A stretch of DNA of 64,000 nucleotides from Christiangramia salexigens (GCF_001889005.1 NZ_CP018153.1:2638501-2702500); one strand, 5' to 3'. Shown: positions 9,064 through 18,543, counted from the stretch's first letter. Translations and numbers: made by a program. The notes: generated by a model from the letters alone, not told the origin.

Positions 9064-10677
9064 ATGGAATTTAAATTCGGAGGTTCTGAATATAATCAAA
9101 GAACGGTCCTGGGGCATCCTTCAGGTCTTTTCGTACTTTTCTTTACTGAAATGTGGGAGCGTTTTTCCTATTATGGAATGCGTGCATTATTGGTGCTTTT
9201 CTTAACTGCTTCCATCATGGAAAATGGCTGGGATTGGGCACGTCAGGATGCTTTAATTCTTTATGGATGGTATATCGGTCTGGTTTATATTACCCCGATC
9301 TTCGGTGGTTTGATCGCCGATAAATTTCTGGGATACCGTAGAGCCGTAGTCCTTGGGGCTTTGATTATGACCCTTGGGCATGCATCTATGGCTTTGGAAG
9401 GATTTACCAATATTTTCTTTTATCTCGGATTATTGTTGTTGATCCTTGGGAATGGACTTTTTAAGCCGAATATTTCTTCTATTGTAGGGCAGTTATATAA
9501 AACTGAGGATAAAGAAAAAGACGCCGGTTACACCATTTTCTATATGGGTATTAATGCAGGTGCATTTTTAGGTATCCTATTATGTGGTTATATAGGTGAG
9601 AAAGTTGGTTGGCACTGGGGCTTTGGTCTTGCAGGGATCTTTATGTTCTTTGGAATGCTTCAGTTTTACTTTGCACAGAAGATCTTTGGAAATATAGGTT
9701 TAAAACCTAAGAAGAAGGATGATTATGTAGATGATCATACAGTCAAAGGAGAAGTAGAGGATAGTCATGGTAGGGCTGTGGTAGACGACAGTCTTGATGA
9801 GAATGGAAAACCAGAACCATCACCTGCTGTAAAAAGAGACAGGATATTGGTGATCTCAGTTTTTGCATTTTTTACGATCTTCTTTTGGTGGGCCTTTGAA
9901 CAGGCTGGTGGATCCATGACCATTTTCGCAGCCGATTATACAGATAGAGATCTTGTAGGTGGAGAAGCCTTAACGTTTAAGACAATAAATGCTATTATTA
10001 CCGTAATTCCTTTAATGGTGATTACCTGGGTGTTGCTATCATTATTTAAGCAAATTTTTGGACGATATGCCAAATCCAATATTTTCCTTGGAACCAGTTT
10101 TGTGATCATCTGGGGAATTGTGATTTGGATGCTTTATAATGAATTTAATGAAGAGACTGCAGAAGTTCCGGCATCTTGGTTCTCTGTGCTAAACTCTTTA
10201 TTTATTATTGTATTCGCGCCTGTTTTCTCTAAAATCTGGGAAAGTAGATTTAATCCTTCAGGACCTGTTAAATTCGGAATTGGATTAATCTTATTAGGTA
10301 TTGGTTTTGCAGCTCTGGCTTATGGTGCATTCGGGATCCCTCAGGGAGCTGAAGTCGCCTCTGTAAGTATGATATGGCTTATTCTCGCATATTTCTTCCA
10401 TACCATCGGAGAATTATGTGTTTCCCCAGTAGGTTTGAGTTATGTAAGTAAATTATCACCGCAAAAACTGGTAGGTCTTATGTTTGGTATCTGGTTCCTT
10501 GCAAACTTCATCGCCGGGATCCTTGGTGGATATACGGGAGGTTTTATTGACAGTATCTCTGAAAATTATGGACTTTCGGTATTCTTCTTAATTTTTACTT
10601 TAATTCCTATTTTTATGGGATTAGTTATGCTTGTTATCAATAAGTTCTTAATTAAGAAAATGCATGGTATACGATAA
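9064..10677 (+). CDS. POT/PTR2-family proton-dependent oligopeptide transporter
   Basis: A 537-residue inner-membrane MFS transporter importing di- and tripeptides with protons. The ExxER proton-coupling motif is present (TEMWERFSYYGMRALL, first helix) and the PTR2 signature FYMGINAGAFLG lies in helix 5. A charged cytoplasmic linker rich in Lys, Asp and Glu (about residues 218-258) separates the two helical bundles, and the usual FWWAFEQAGGSM motif of helix 7 follows. It follows the dipeptidyl peptidase gene by 15 bases and is ended by a strong terminator, giving a two-gene peptide-use operon. Confidence 0.93.
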   Translation: MEFKFGGSEYNQRTVLGHPSGLFVLFFTEMWERFSYYGMRALLVLFLTASIMENGWDWARQDALILYGWYIGLVYITPIFGGLIADKFLGYRRAVVLGALIMTLGHASMALEGFTNIFFYLGLLLLILGNGLFKPNISSIVGQLYKTEDKEKDAGYTIFYMGINAGAFLGILLCGYIGEKVGWHWGFGLAGIFMFFGMLQFYFAQKIFGNIGLKPKKKDDYVDDHTVKGEVEDSHGRAVVDDSLDENGKPEPSPAVKRDRILVISVFAFFTIFFWWAFEQAGGSMTIFAADYTDRDLVGGEALTFKTINAIITVIPLMVITWVLLSLFKQIFGRYAKSNIFLGTSFVIIWGIVIWMLYNEFNEETAEVPASWFSVLNSLFIIVFAPVFSKIWESRFNPSGPVKFGIGLILLGIGFAALAYGAFGIPQGAEVASVSMIWLILAYFFHTIGELCVSPVGLSYVSKLSPQKLVGLMFGIWFLANFIAGILGGYTGGFIDSISENYGLSVFFLIFTLIPIFMGLVMLVINKFLIKKMHGIR

Positions 10678-10701
10678 TAATCGATATAATCGTTAGACTT
10701 T

Positions 10702-10735
10702 AAAAACGTTCCTGAAATTTTAGGAACGTTTTTTG
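10702..10735 (+). terminator. Rho-independent terminator after the peptide transporter
   Basis: An 11-12 bp stem (AAAACGTTCCT with AGGAACGTTTT) encloses a short A/T loop and runs into a T tract. Confidence 0.88.
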
Positions 10736-10764
10736 TTTAATCACCTTTTGATTAAATTTAGCTT

Positions 10765-11304
10765 ATGAAAAAATATATTGTCTTAATATTTCTTTTTGCC
10801 GGTTTTTTTGCGAATGCTCAGGAAATTAAGTGGATGAGCATGAATGAAGCTCTGGAGGCGCAAAAGAAAGAACCTAAAAAGATCTTTGTGGATGCCTATA
10901 CCACCTGGTGTGGCCCATGTAAATTGCTGGATAAAAATACCTTTGGAAATAAAGATGTAGCTGAATATATCAATAAACATTATTATGCCGTAAAATTTAA
11001 TGCTGAAGGGGATGAAGTCATAAAGTACAAGGACAAAGTCTTTAAAAATCCCGAATTTGATCCTAATAGACAAGGCAGGAACAGTGTGCATCAATTCGCT
11101 ATTGCGATGGGCATAAGTGCATATCCAACTATGGTCTTTTTTGATGAGAAGGGTGAGTTCTTGTCTCCTCTTAAAGGTTATTTAACTCCTAAGAAGCTCG
11201 AGATCTTTCTTAAGATCTTTGCTAGTGATGATTATAAAAGGGTGAAAACCGATGAGGAATGGAAGAAATATCAGGAAGAATTTAAAGGAACATTTTCCAG
11301 TTAG
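10765..11304 (+). CDS. Secreted thioredoxin-family protein
   Basis: A 179-residue protein with a cleavable signal peptide (ends near FANAQ, residue 19) and a thioredoxin fold. The redox motif WCGPC has Cys49 and Cys52, preceded by FVDAYTTW, and the cis-Pro loop is SAYPTMVFF. It probably works as a periplasmic disulfide reductase or thiol-oxidising factor. An insertion of about 25 residues (VIKYKDKVFKNPEFDPNRQG) between the two halves of the fold is typical of the DUF255/thioredoxin_7-like secreted members. It converges with comEC, and the coding ends overlap by 23 bases. Client proteins are unknown. Confidence 0.85.
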   Translation: MKKYIVLIFLFAGFFANAQEIKWMSMNEALEAQKKEPKKIFVDAYTTWCGPCKLLDKNTFGNKDVAEYINKHYYAVKFNAEGDEVIKYKDKVFKNPEFDPNRQGRNSVHQFAIAMGISAYPTMVFFDEKGEFLSPLKGYLTPKKLEIFLKIFASDDYKRVKTDEEWKKYQEEFKGTFSS

Positions 11305-13351
11305 TTTTTTGTGAGTTGAAAATATATGCTCCCTTTTCACCCGTATGGTGGAAAGGGATTTTTTGTTTATCGCAGGTCTCTTTCCATTTCGAAATGACCG
11401 ATGGGTAATTGCTCCCATCGGCGATTATCAAATTCGGTTCTATTGTCTTAATTAATCTGTTCAAATTGATCCTGGTAGAATTGGTCAATAGAATGATATC
11501 AGGATTAAAATCTGTTAGATCCGGCACATTATCCTGAGGTACATAAACCATCTTACCGTCAATTTGAAAAACTTCAGGTAGTGCCTGATAGTTTATGCTA
11601 TCTATATTCTGATTCCTTTTGTAATCTTTTAAAAATGCAGAATTAAGACCTGAAGGAGCATAAACCTTCAGGGATTGCCGATGTCTGATCCCCACCACAG
11701 ATTCCCGACTCTTATGAAAAATGATCCCTTCATACATTGGCATATCTGCACGCGAATAAATATGGGATATCTGAAGGAATAACACACTACTCAGAAGAAG
11801 GCTTAAACTTATAAAATTGATCCTGTGTAATAAATAGACCAGACTAATGATTAGAAAATAGACCGCGATCGTATGGCTTAATGAGATATTTATTCCTTCA
11901 ATAATAAAACTCTTGAAGCCTGCAATTCTTGCGATAAGATTATTCATTAAATCGAGTAGATTCCCGAATAAAGAAGCCAATGAATCAGGTAACAGGTCAA
12001 TAGCCGCTAAAAAGATCACTAGAAATCCCAAACCCAGCAAGATCCCTAAAAAAGGAATTATTATGATATTGGTGAGTAAAAATAGTCCCGGAAACTGATG
12101 AAAGTAAAAAAGGCTTAAGGGTAATACTCCTATTTGAGCAGCAATGCTCACGGACGCGATCTTCCATAGATAATCTATAACCTTTAATCGGGTTATTATT
12201 AGACCATAGATAATCGGTTGAAAAATAATAATACTTATAACGGCTAGATAGCTTAGTTGAAAACCTACCTGAAAGAGATAATAGGGATTAATGAGTACTA
12301 AAAAGAATAACGACAGAAAGAGGCTGTTAAGGTTGCTGGTTTTTTTCTTAAGCTGCATGCCAACCGCGAGGAATGAGAACATACATACGGCGCGAACAAC
12401 TGAAGGGCTTAGACCGCTAATAACGGCAAAACCCCAAAGGCACATGATAATTAGAATTGGCTTTAAAAGTTTTCCATATTTTATTTGTTCCAGAGGCTTG
12501 AAGAGAAAGTTCAGGAAAAGCAGGATGATGCCTATGTGCAAACCGGATATTGCTAGAATGTGGATGGCGCCGGAGGCAGCATAGGTCTTATATAGCTCAT
12601 CTGAAATATCTCTACGCTGTCCAAGAATAAGGGCTTGATATACGGCAAGTTCATCTTTTGAAAAATTCTTTTCTCCTAGTCTGGCAATTAAATTCTCTCT
12701 TGTTCTCCAGGCATTCGTTTTTAGATCCACATTTTCATTTTCCATGAGTAAAAGTTCATTGGAATTCAGATCTAATTGAACTTCCGTCTTCAGCGTCTTT
12801 AAGTAAGCTCTGTAATTGAATTGAAAGGGAATTAAGGCTTTAGGAATGTCCTTTGTTCTATAAGGAATTAAAATGCTATTTCCCGGCTTTAAATTGAGTT
12901 TATTTAAACTATCATTTTTAAGATTTAGTAATAGCTTTCCACTTATATTTTGTGAATTGGATTTTCCCGATTCCAAGCTTTTGGCTTTTATGATATACCT
13001 TTTTGAGAATGAATTCGGTTTTAGCTCTTCCACAACCTCTGCAATTAGCAAGTGTTCTTCTGCTAATTGGTTTGCTGGATAGTGAATGATATGATCGGTT
13101 TTATATCTGGGCTGGGAATATGTTCCGGTATTAAGGCCTATTGTAAAAATTATAAGGAAGCTGGAGATGCCGGGTAAGAAACCGGTAAATAACTGCTTTC
13201 TGGCTCTGAAAAATGAGTATAAAAAGAACAGAATAACTCCCAGGTTAAATGCCCATAGCAGTCCGCTATCAATTTGCAGGTGAAACGAAATAAGGATACC
13301 GGCAATAAGATAGATGCAAAGCCTTAAAAAAATAAGATTTAAGCTCTTCAA
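11282..13351 (-). CDS. comEC: ComEC/Rec2-family DNA-uptake membrane protein
   Basis: A 689-residue protein with N-terminal hydrophobic helices and a DUF4131-like soluble domain (about 30-200), followed by the polytopic Competence domain (about 225-500) with its signature AISGLHIGIILLFLNFL and GLSPSVVRAVCMF. ComEC proteins form the channel taking single-stranded DNA across the inner membrane. The C-terminal region (about 540-689) corresponds to the metallo-beta-lactamase part of classical ComEC, but no HxHxDH metal motif is visible, a truncation or degeneration that is common in Bacteroidota versions. Its 3' end overlaps the convergent thioredoxin gene. Natural competence cannot be inferred from this gene alone. 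Confidence 0.86.
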   Translation of the reverse strand: MKSLNLIFLRLCIYLIAGILISFHLQIDSGLLWAFNLGVILFFLYSFFRARKQLFTGFLPGISSFLIIFTIGLNTGTYSQPRYKTDHIIHYPANQLAEEHLLIAEVVEELKPNSFSKRYIIKAKSLESGKSNSQNISGKLLLNLKNDSLNKLNLKPGNSILIPYRTKDIPKALIPFQFNYRAYLKTLKTEVQLDLNSNELLLMENENVDLKTNAWRTRENLIARLGEKNFSKDELAVYQALILGQRRDISDELYKTYAASGAIHILAISGLHIGIILLFLNFLFKPLEQIKYGKLLKPILIIMCLWGFAVISGLSPSVVRAVCMFSFLAVGMQLKKKTSNLNSLFLSLFFLVLINPYYLFQVGFQLSYLAVISIIIFQPIIYGLIITRLKVIDYLWKIASVSIAAQIGVLPLSLFYFHQFPGLFLLTNIIIIPFLGILLGLGFLVIFLAAIDLLPDSLASLFGNLLDLMNNLIARIAGFKSFIIEGINISLSHTIAVYFLIISLVYLLHRINFISLSLLLSSVLFLQISHIYSRADMPMYEGIIFHKSRESVVGIRHRQSLKVYAPSGLNSAFLKDYKRNQNIDSINYQALPEVFQIDGKMVYVPQDNVPDLTDFNPDIILLTNSTRINLNRLIKTIEPNLIIADGSNYPSVISKWKETCDKQKIPFHHTGEKGAYIFNSQKTNWKMFL

Positions 13352-13385
13352 GGGAAACTGAATTTCCCCAAAAAGATATGAAAAA

Positions 13386-13925
13386 TTACATCAGCCTACG
13401 GGCCATAACAAAATTTTCCCTCCAGTAAGTTTCTGAAAGTGAAGAAGTAATAACGCCTCTGGAGGTAGAGGAGTGGATAAAATAAATATCATCTTGTCTG
13501 ACTTCTACTACCAGTCCCACGTGGTTGATAACCTTCCTGTTTTTACTGGTTTCAAAGAATAACAGATCGCCCGGAGCTACTTCCCGAAGATAAAGTCGTT
13601 TTCCTTCAAGAGACATGGCTCTGGAGGTGCGTGGTAAGCTAACGCCTTCCTCTAAAAAAGAGACATAGATCAGTCCGGAGCAGTCCATTCCTCTTTTGTC
13701 TGTACCACCGTATTTATATTTTGTGCCTTCAAACTCCCGGGCTTTATCTATGATAGCAGAAATTTTGCTGCTTTCAGGAGATCTTGCTTCAGGTTTAACT
13801 GATTCTACGCGTCTGGATTTATGCTTTTCAGCCTTTACCACTCTTGATTTTGAAGAGCCACACGAGGCCATGAAAAAAATTAGCGCCAGGAAGCAGACTG
13901 TTCTTATGAGGATATTATTTTTCAT
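13386..13925 (-). CDS. NlpC/P60 (C40) peptidoglycan hydrolase lipoprotein
   Basis: A 179-residue protein with a lipoprotein signal (FFMASC, Cys22), a basic Ser/Lys-rich linker and an NlpC/P60 cell-wall peptidase domain (about 55-178). The catalytic set is visible: Cys in GMDCSGLIYVSF (about residue 81), His in INHVGLVVE and a second polar His in FIHSSTSRGV. Such enzymes cut D-Glu-diaminopimelate links in stem peptides. The GDLLFFET segment is a family hallmark. Its start overlaps the lpxB stop by 11 bases, so it is read from the lpxB operon. Confidence 0.9.
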   Translation of the reverse strand: MKNNILIRTVCFLALIFFMASCGSSKSRVVKAEKHKSRRVESVKPEARSPESSKISAIIDKAREFEGTKYKYGGTDKRGMDCSGLIYVSFLEEGVSLPRTSRAMSLEGKRLYLREVAPGDLLFFETSKNRKVINHVGLVVEVRQDDIYFIHSSTSRGVITSSLSETYWRENFVMARRLM

Positions 13926-15045
13926 TTTTCGCCGACTTCAGCTTATTAAATATGAGGTTTGCTGTTTTTTTACTCGCGCCATTCCCTCCAAGCTTTTGTT
14001 CCAGTTCAAAATAATCCTCAAAGATCCTGTTGCGGTTTTTTTCGTCAAGAATTTTAAGTAATTCCGCTTTAAGGGTCTTGGAGTTGAAATCGTTTTGAAT
14101 GAGTTCTTTCACAACCTCCCTGTTCATTATAAGATTGACCAGAGAAATATAATCCAGGTTAATAATGCGCTTTGCAATATGATAAGAAATATAACTGCCT
14201 TTGTAGCAAACCACTTCAGGAACCTTGAACAGAGCTGTTTCCAGGGTAGCTGTACCAGAAGTGACCAGAGCTGCATGAGCGATGCTCAACACATCATAGG
14301 TCTTGTTCATGATCAGGCTTACATTGGATTTTTTAATGAATTGCTGATAGAATTCTTTATCCTGACTTGGTGCACCGGCGATCACAAATTGATAATCATC
14401 GAACTCCGGGCTAATACTAAGCATGACCTCCAGCATTTTTTCGATCTCCTGTTTCCGGCTTCCCGGAAGTAGTGCGATAACTGGTCTGTGATCTAAGTCA
14501 TGATTCCTTTTGAAGCTTTCTACATCTACTGGCGCCCGGTGTTCTATAGCGTCCAATAATGGATGACCTACAAAATGAACGGGAAAATCATGTTTTTGAG
14601 TGTAGAAATCCTCTTCAAAGGGAAGTATCACATACATTTCGTCTACATCCCTTTTTATTTTTTTGATCCTATTTTCTTTCCAGGCCCATATCTGTGGAGA
14701 GATATAATAGTGAGTCTTGTAATTCTTCTTTTTGGCCCACTCGGCAATTCTCATATTGAAGCCCGGATAATCAACAAAAATGATCACATCCGGATCAAAA
14801 GCCTCGATGTCCTCCTTGCAGAACTTGATATTCTTAAAGATCGTTCTAAGGTTCATGATCACTTCAGAAAACCCCATGAAGGCAAGTTCCTTGTAATGCT
14901 TAACCAGTGTGCCTCCCTGTTCCTGCATTAGATCACCACCCCAAAATCTGAACTCAGCATTTTGGTCTACCTTGTTAAGGGCCTTCATCAGGTTAGAGGC
15001 GTGAAGGTCTCCCGATGCTTCTCCTGCGATGATATAATACTTCAT
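13915..15045 (-). CDS. lpxB: Lipid-A-disaccharide synthase
   Basis: A 376-residue GT19 enzyme that joins UDP-2,3-diacylglucosamine and lipid X to make the lipid A disaccharide at the inner membrane. Motifs: MKYYIIAGEASGDLHASNL at the N-terminus, PDVIIFVDYPGFNMRIAEW, LLPGSRKQEIEKMLEVML and SGTATLETALFKVPEVVCYK. The ATG at 15045, just after the upstream stop, is preferred to an in-frame ATG at 15069, because MKYYIIAGEASGD is the standard family start. Operon order surE - small membrane protein - lpxB - C40 peptidase ties lipid A synthesis to envelope functions. Confidence 0.95.
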   Translation of the reverse strand: MKYYIIAGEASGDLHASNLMKALNKVDQNAEFRFWGGDLMQEQGGTLVKHYKELAFMGFSEVIMNLRTIFKNIKFCKEDIEAFDPDVIIFVDYPGFNMRIAEWAKKKNYKTHYYISPQIWAWKENRIKKIKRDVDEMYVILPFEEDFYTQKHDFPVHFVGHPLLDAIEHRAPVDVESFKRNHDLDHRPVIALLPGSRKQEIEKMLEVMLSISPEFDDYQFVIAGAPSQDKEFYQQFIKKSNVSLIMNKTYDVLSIAHAALVTSGTATLETALFKVPEVVCYKGSYISYHIAKRIINLDYISLVNLIMNREVVKELIQNDFNSKTLKAELLKILDEKNRNRIFEDYFELEQKLGGNGASKKTANLIFNKLKSAKNEK

Positions 15046-15046
15046 T

Positions 15047-15328
15047 CTATAAGAATTTTTGGATTGCAATGGCGATCGCTATACAAACGGTAGCGAGTAA
15101 AACCCCCTTGGCGTGATAATTCTGTTTCTTTTTCAGGAAAACAAAAAACGGAACAAAATTCAGAATTGCTCCCAGCGCCACGATCTTTCCTAAATAACCT
15201 CTTGCGACAGCATCCTGAAGGGTTTCGTCTATTCCCACTTTGGATAGCAGGATTATATATAAAAAAACACCCGCAATATTTGCTGCGATGCCAGTGATAA
15301 AGCCGGTGAATAAATTTATCTTAATCAT
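15047..15328 (-). CDS. Small polytopic membrane protein between surE and lpxB
   Basis: A 93-residue protein with three hydrophobic segments (about 5-28, 48-66, 74-91) and a short basic loop (KKKQNYHAK). Its start overlaps the surE stop by 8 bases and its stop directly precedes lpxB, so it is the middle gene of a coupled operon. The same placement is familiar in flavobacteria, which argues that it is a real gene. No function is recognised. Confidence 0.75.
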   Translation of the reverse strand: MIKINLFTGFITGIAANIAGVFLYIILLSKVGIDETLQDAVARGYLGKIVALGAILNFVPFFVFLKKKQNYHAKGVLLATVCIAIAIAIQKFL

Positions 15329-16103
15329 TGAGAGACCAGCTACTTAAATCTTTTATGAAATGATGGGCCGTAAGGTCGAACTGAACAGGAACTACAGAAA
15401 CATAGCCGTCTTCCAGAGCTTTTTCATCTGTATCGTCGCCATCATCTTTATTCACGAATTTCCCCGTTAACCAGTAGTAATCGCGTCCCTGAGGATTGGT
15501 TCGTTTATCGAATTCTTCTTCCCAATGGGCATTAGCCTGTCTGCAGACCTTAATCCCTTTGATCTCTTTTTCTTCTAGTTTTGGGAAATTCACATTTAGA
15601 ACAACTCCTTTTGGTAGTCCGTTCTTTAGGACATTTCGGGAAATCTTTTTGATGAATTTTCGGGTAGGTTCAAAATCGGCATTTAATGAATAGTCCAGAA
15701 GTGAAAATCCTATGGCTGGAATTCCCTCGATTCCGGCTTCTACCGCGGCACTCATAGTACCGGAGTAAATCACATTTATAGAAGAGTTGGAACCGTGATT
15801 TATCCCGCTAACACAAAGATCGGGTTTGCGGTGAAGGATCTCCTGTGTAGCGATCTTTACACAATCAGCAGGAGTACCTGAACAACTGTATTCTTTATGC
15901 TTATAGTTCTCTTTGATAGTAACGGGTTCGCAAAAAAGCGTATCGCTAATGGTAATCGCGTGTCCCATTCCACTTTGGGGGCTATCTGGTGCAACGACGA
16001 TCACGTCTCCGATCTCTTTCATCACCTCTACAAGAGTTCTGATTCCAGGAGCTGTAATTCCATCGTCATTTGTTACCAGAATAAGCGGTTTTTCTTTGTT
16101 CAT
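15321..16103 (-). CDS. surE: 5'/3'-nucleotidase SurE
   Basis: A 260-residue SurE phosphatase acting on nucleoside 5'- and 3'-monophosphates. The metal-binding start LVTNDDGITAPGIRTL (Asp13, Asp14), SGMGHAIT, GTPADCVKIA, SGINHGSN and YSGTMSAAVEAGIEG are all intact. It is the first gene of the surE-lpxB-C40 operon; divergent from the prc gene, with a 128-base intergenic region between them that contains both promoters. Confidence 0.94.
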   Translation of the reverse strand: MNKEKPLILVTNDDGITAPGIRTLVEVMKEIGDVIVVAPDSPQSGMGHAITISDTLFCEPVTIKENYKHKEYSCSGTPADCVKIATQEILHRKPDLCVSGINHGSNSSINVIYSGTMSAAVEAGIEGIPAIGFSLLDYSLNADFEPTRKFIKKISRNVLKNGLPKGVVLNVNFPKLEEKEIKGIKVCRQANAHWEEEFDKRTNPQGRDYYWLTGKFVNKDDGDDTDEKALEDGYVSVVPVQFDLTAHHFIKDLSSWSLND

Positions 16104-16231
16104 GGGTTATTTTTTGGTTCTGCTAAAATAAGAATTTAAATAAGGAAAGCTTATATTAGTGGTTTAACAAATTAGTAACCGAACTTTAAACTATTGGCAT
16201 AGTTTTTACTATTAAATATAGTAACCAGACA

Positions 16232-18406
16232 ATGACGAAATTAAAAAGAATTATGAAAAGGAATTTTAAAATAATAGCGGTAGTTCTCCTCATGGCTGTC
16301 GCTGCCTGTAGTTTTACTACGAAGAAATTCAATGACCCTAACAAGGATAAACTTCTTATAGACCTGATAACTTATGTGTTAAATCAGGGGCATTATGATG
16401 CAAAGGATATTAATGATAGTTTTTCAGCCAATGTTTATGATGATTATCTTGAAAGTCTGGACCCGTCCAAGCGTTTTCTTTATGCTTCAGATGTAAAGGA
16501 ATTTGAAGCCTATAAAAATCAAATTGATGATGAGATCAAGAACAAGAACATCGAGTTTTTCAATCTCACTTATACCAGGCTAAATAAGCGTATGGAAGAG
16601 GCGAGAGATCTTTATAAGCAGATCCTTTCTGAACCTTTTGATTTTTATGAAAATGAGAAGATCAATACCGATTATGATAGTCTGGAATATGTGTCTTCAA
16701 AAGAAGAGATGAGGAAGCGATGGAAAGAGCAATTGAAATTCAATGCCTTGATCACTTTTCATGACCTGAAACAGGATCAGGAAAGAAAAAAAGAAGAAGA
16801 TGAGGATTACGAGATGAAGTCTGATGCAGAACTTGAAAAAGAAGCCAGAGAAAGTACTCGTAAGAACATAGATCGTTACTTTGATTTTACAGATGACCTT
16901 GAAAGAAAGGATTACTTCTCAGTATATATTAACGCTATTGTAGAGGAATTTGATCCGCATACCTTTTATTTTGCGCCACAGGACAAGGACAGATTTGATA
17001 TTGCAATGTCCGGAAAACTTGAAGGAATAGGAGCAAGGCTTATTAAGGATAGTGATAATATCACTATTACCGAAGTTATATCTGGAGGTCCGGCGTGGAG
17101 AAGTGACCAGATAGGTGAAGGAGATGTGATCTTAAAAGTTAAGCAGGAAGATGAAGAGGAAGCTGTAAGCATTGTAGGAATGAGATTGGATGATGCTGTA
17201 GACTTGATCAAAGGACCAAAGGATACGAAAGTTACTCTTACGGTGCGTAAGAAAGTTATGGGAAATATTGAGGATATCACCTTAACCCGTGACGTAATTG
17301 AAATAGAGGAGACCTACGCCAAGGCTTCTATGGTAGAAAAAGAAGACAAGAAATTCGGAGTTATTAATCTGCCGAGATTCTATTTTGATATGGAAGATTA
17401 TGCGAAAAGAAATGCGGCTTCAGATATCAAAAAAGATATTATTGAATTGAAAAAAGAAGGCATGCAAGGTTTGGTTCTTGACCTTCGAAACAACGGGGGT
17501 GGTTCTTTGAGAACCGTAGTTGATATCGCCGGTATGTTCATTGAAGAAGGACCAATAGTTCAGGTGAAATCCAACGGGCAGAGAAAAGAGGTATTGAAGG
17601 ATGAAGATCCTCAGGTTCTTTGGGATGGTCCTTTAGTGATTCTTGTGAACGAACTTTCAGCATCAGCATCAGAGATCCTTGCCGCTGCGATGCAGGATTA
17701 TAAAAGAGCAATCATTATTGGTAGTAAACAAACCTATGGGAAAGGGACTGTTCAAAATTTGATAGACCTTAACAGATGGCTAAGAAATAATGATATGGGT
17801 GACATGGGAGCTCTTAAGGTCACCACTCAAAAGTTTTACCGTGTAAATGGTGGTTCTACTCAGTTGGAAGGTGTTAAGAGTGATGTAGTGGTTCCAGATA
17901 GATATAGCTTTGTGGATATTGGTGAGAAAGATCAGGAAAATCCACTGCCATGGGATAAGATAGATGCCGCAGATTATGAGATCTGGAATGGGTATGTTGG
18001 CTTCGAAGAAGCGATCAGCGCCAGTAAAGAGCGCATGAATGAAAACGCTCAGCTAAAACTTATTGAAGAAAACGCGAGATGGGTGAAATCTCAGAGTGAA
18101 GATACCAGTTATCCATTAAACTATACTGAGTATGCAACTCAGGCTAAAATCGATAAAGAGAAAGCAAAAGAGTTTGATGCAATTAAGGATTATAAGACCA
18201 ACCTTACTTATTATTCTTTGCCATACGAGCAAAAGCTTTTCACAACAGATACTGTGCTGAAGGAAAAAAGACAGAGATGGCATGAAAACCTGAGCAAGGA
18301 TGTATACATTGAGGAAGCCTTAAATGTACTTGCAGATATGAAGATGAATAATATAACCCGTAATAAACTTGTTGACTCTAAGTCAGAGAAAAGGGTGAAG
18401 AACTAA
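16232..18406 (+). CDS. prc: Carboxy-terminal (tail-specific) processing protease, S41 family
   Basis: A 724-residue periplasmic protease of the Prc/Tsp type that degrades or trims proteins from their C-termini. An ATG at 16253 (MKRNFKII) is an alternative start that would leave a clean signal; AVAACSF (Cys near residue 26 of the longer form) could be a lipobox. A PDZ domain (about 245-325, EGIGARLIKDSDNITITEV) precedes the S41 catalytic core, with the Ser in ELSASASEILAAAMQDY and the Lys in QTYGKGTVQNL. A C-terminal DUF3340-like helical domain completes the Prc architecture. A terminator follows. Confidence 0.92.
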   Translation: MTKLKRIMKRNFKIIAVVLLMAVAACSFTTKKFNDPNKDKLLIDLITYVLNQGHYDAKDINDSFSANVYDDYLESLDPSKRFLYASDVKEFEAYKNQIDDEIKNKNIEFFNLTYTRLNKRMEEARDLYKQILSEPFDFYENEKINTDYDSLEYVSSKEEMRKRWKEQLKFNALITFHDLKQDQERKKEEDEDYEMKSDAELEKEARESTRKNIDRYFDFTDDLERKDYFSVYINAIVEEFDPHTFYFAPQDKDRFDIAMSGKLEGIGARLIKDSDNITITEVISGGPAWRSDQIGEGDVILKVKQEDEEEAVSIVGMRLDDAVDLIKGPKDTKVTLTVRKKVMGNIEDITLTRDVIEIEETYAKASMVEKEDKKFGVINLPRFYFDMEDYAKRNAASDIKKDIIELKKEGMQGLVLDLRNNGGGSLRTVVDIAGMFIEEGPIVQVKSNGQRKEVLKDEDPQVLWDGPLVILVNELSASASEILAAAMQDYKRAIIIGSKQTYGKGTVQNLIDLNRWLRNNDMGDMGALKVTTQKFYRVNGGSTQLEGVKSDVVVPDRYSFVDIGEKDQENPLPWDKIDAADYEIWNGYVGFEEAISASKERMNENAQLKLIEENARWVKSQSEDTSYPLNYTEYATQAKIDKEKAKEFDAIKDYKTNLTYYSLPYEQKLFTTDTVLKEKRQRWHENLSKDVYIEEALNVLADMKMNNITRNKLVDSKSEKRVKN

Positions 18407-18422
18407 GAACTGTTATATAAAT

Positions 18423-18453
18423 AAAAACCCGGGATGTTTATCTCGGGTTTTTT
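18423..18453 (+). terminator. Rho-independent terminator after prc
   Basis: The stem AACCCGGGA/TCTCGGGTT (one mismatch) encloses a short T-rich loop and is followed by a T run. Confidence 0.85.
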
Positions 18454-18465
18454 TATGCTTATAAA

Positions 18466-18543
18466 ATGAAAAGAAAATATATCTATCCCGTTATTATATT
18501 GTTGGTTGCAGCTTTACTTATGCTAACCGATAAATGCTCTTAG
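18466..18543 (+). CDS. Candidate 25-residue single-helix membrane peptide
   Basis: An ATG-initiated frame of 25 codons begins 13 bases after the prc terminator. It encodes a basic start (MKRKYIYP), one hydrophobic helix (VIILLVAALLMLT) and a polar end with one Cys (DKCS). Its stop overlaps the convergent rodA stop. The composition is that of a genuine membrane or signal-type peptide rather than random sequence, but it is too short for a family call and translation is unproven. Confidence 0.35.
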   Translation: MKRKYIYPVIILLVAALLMLTDKCS

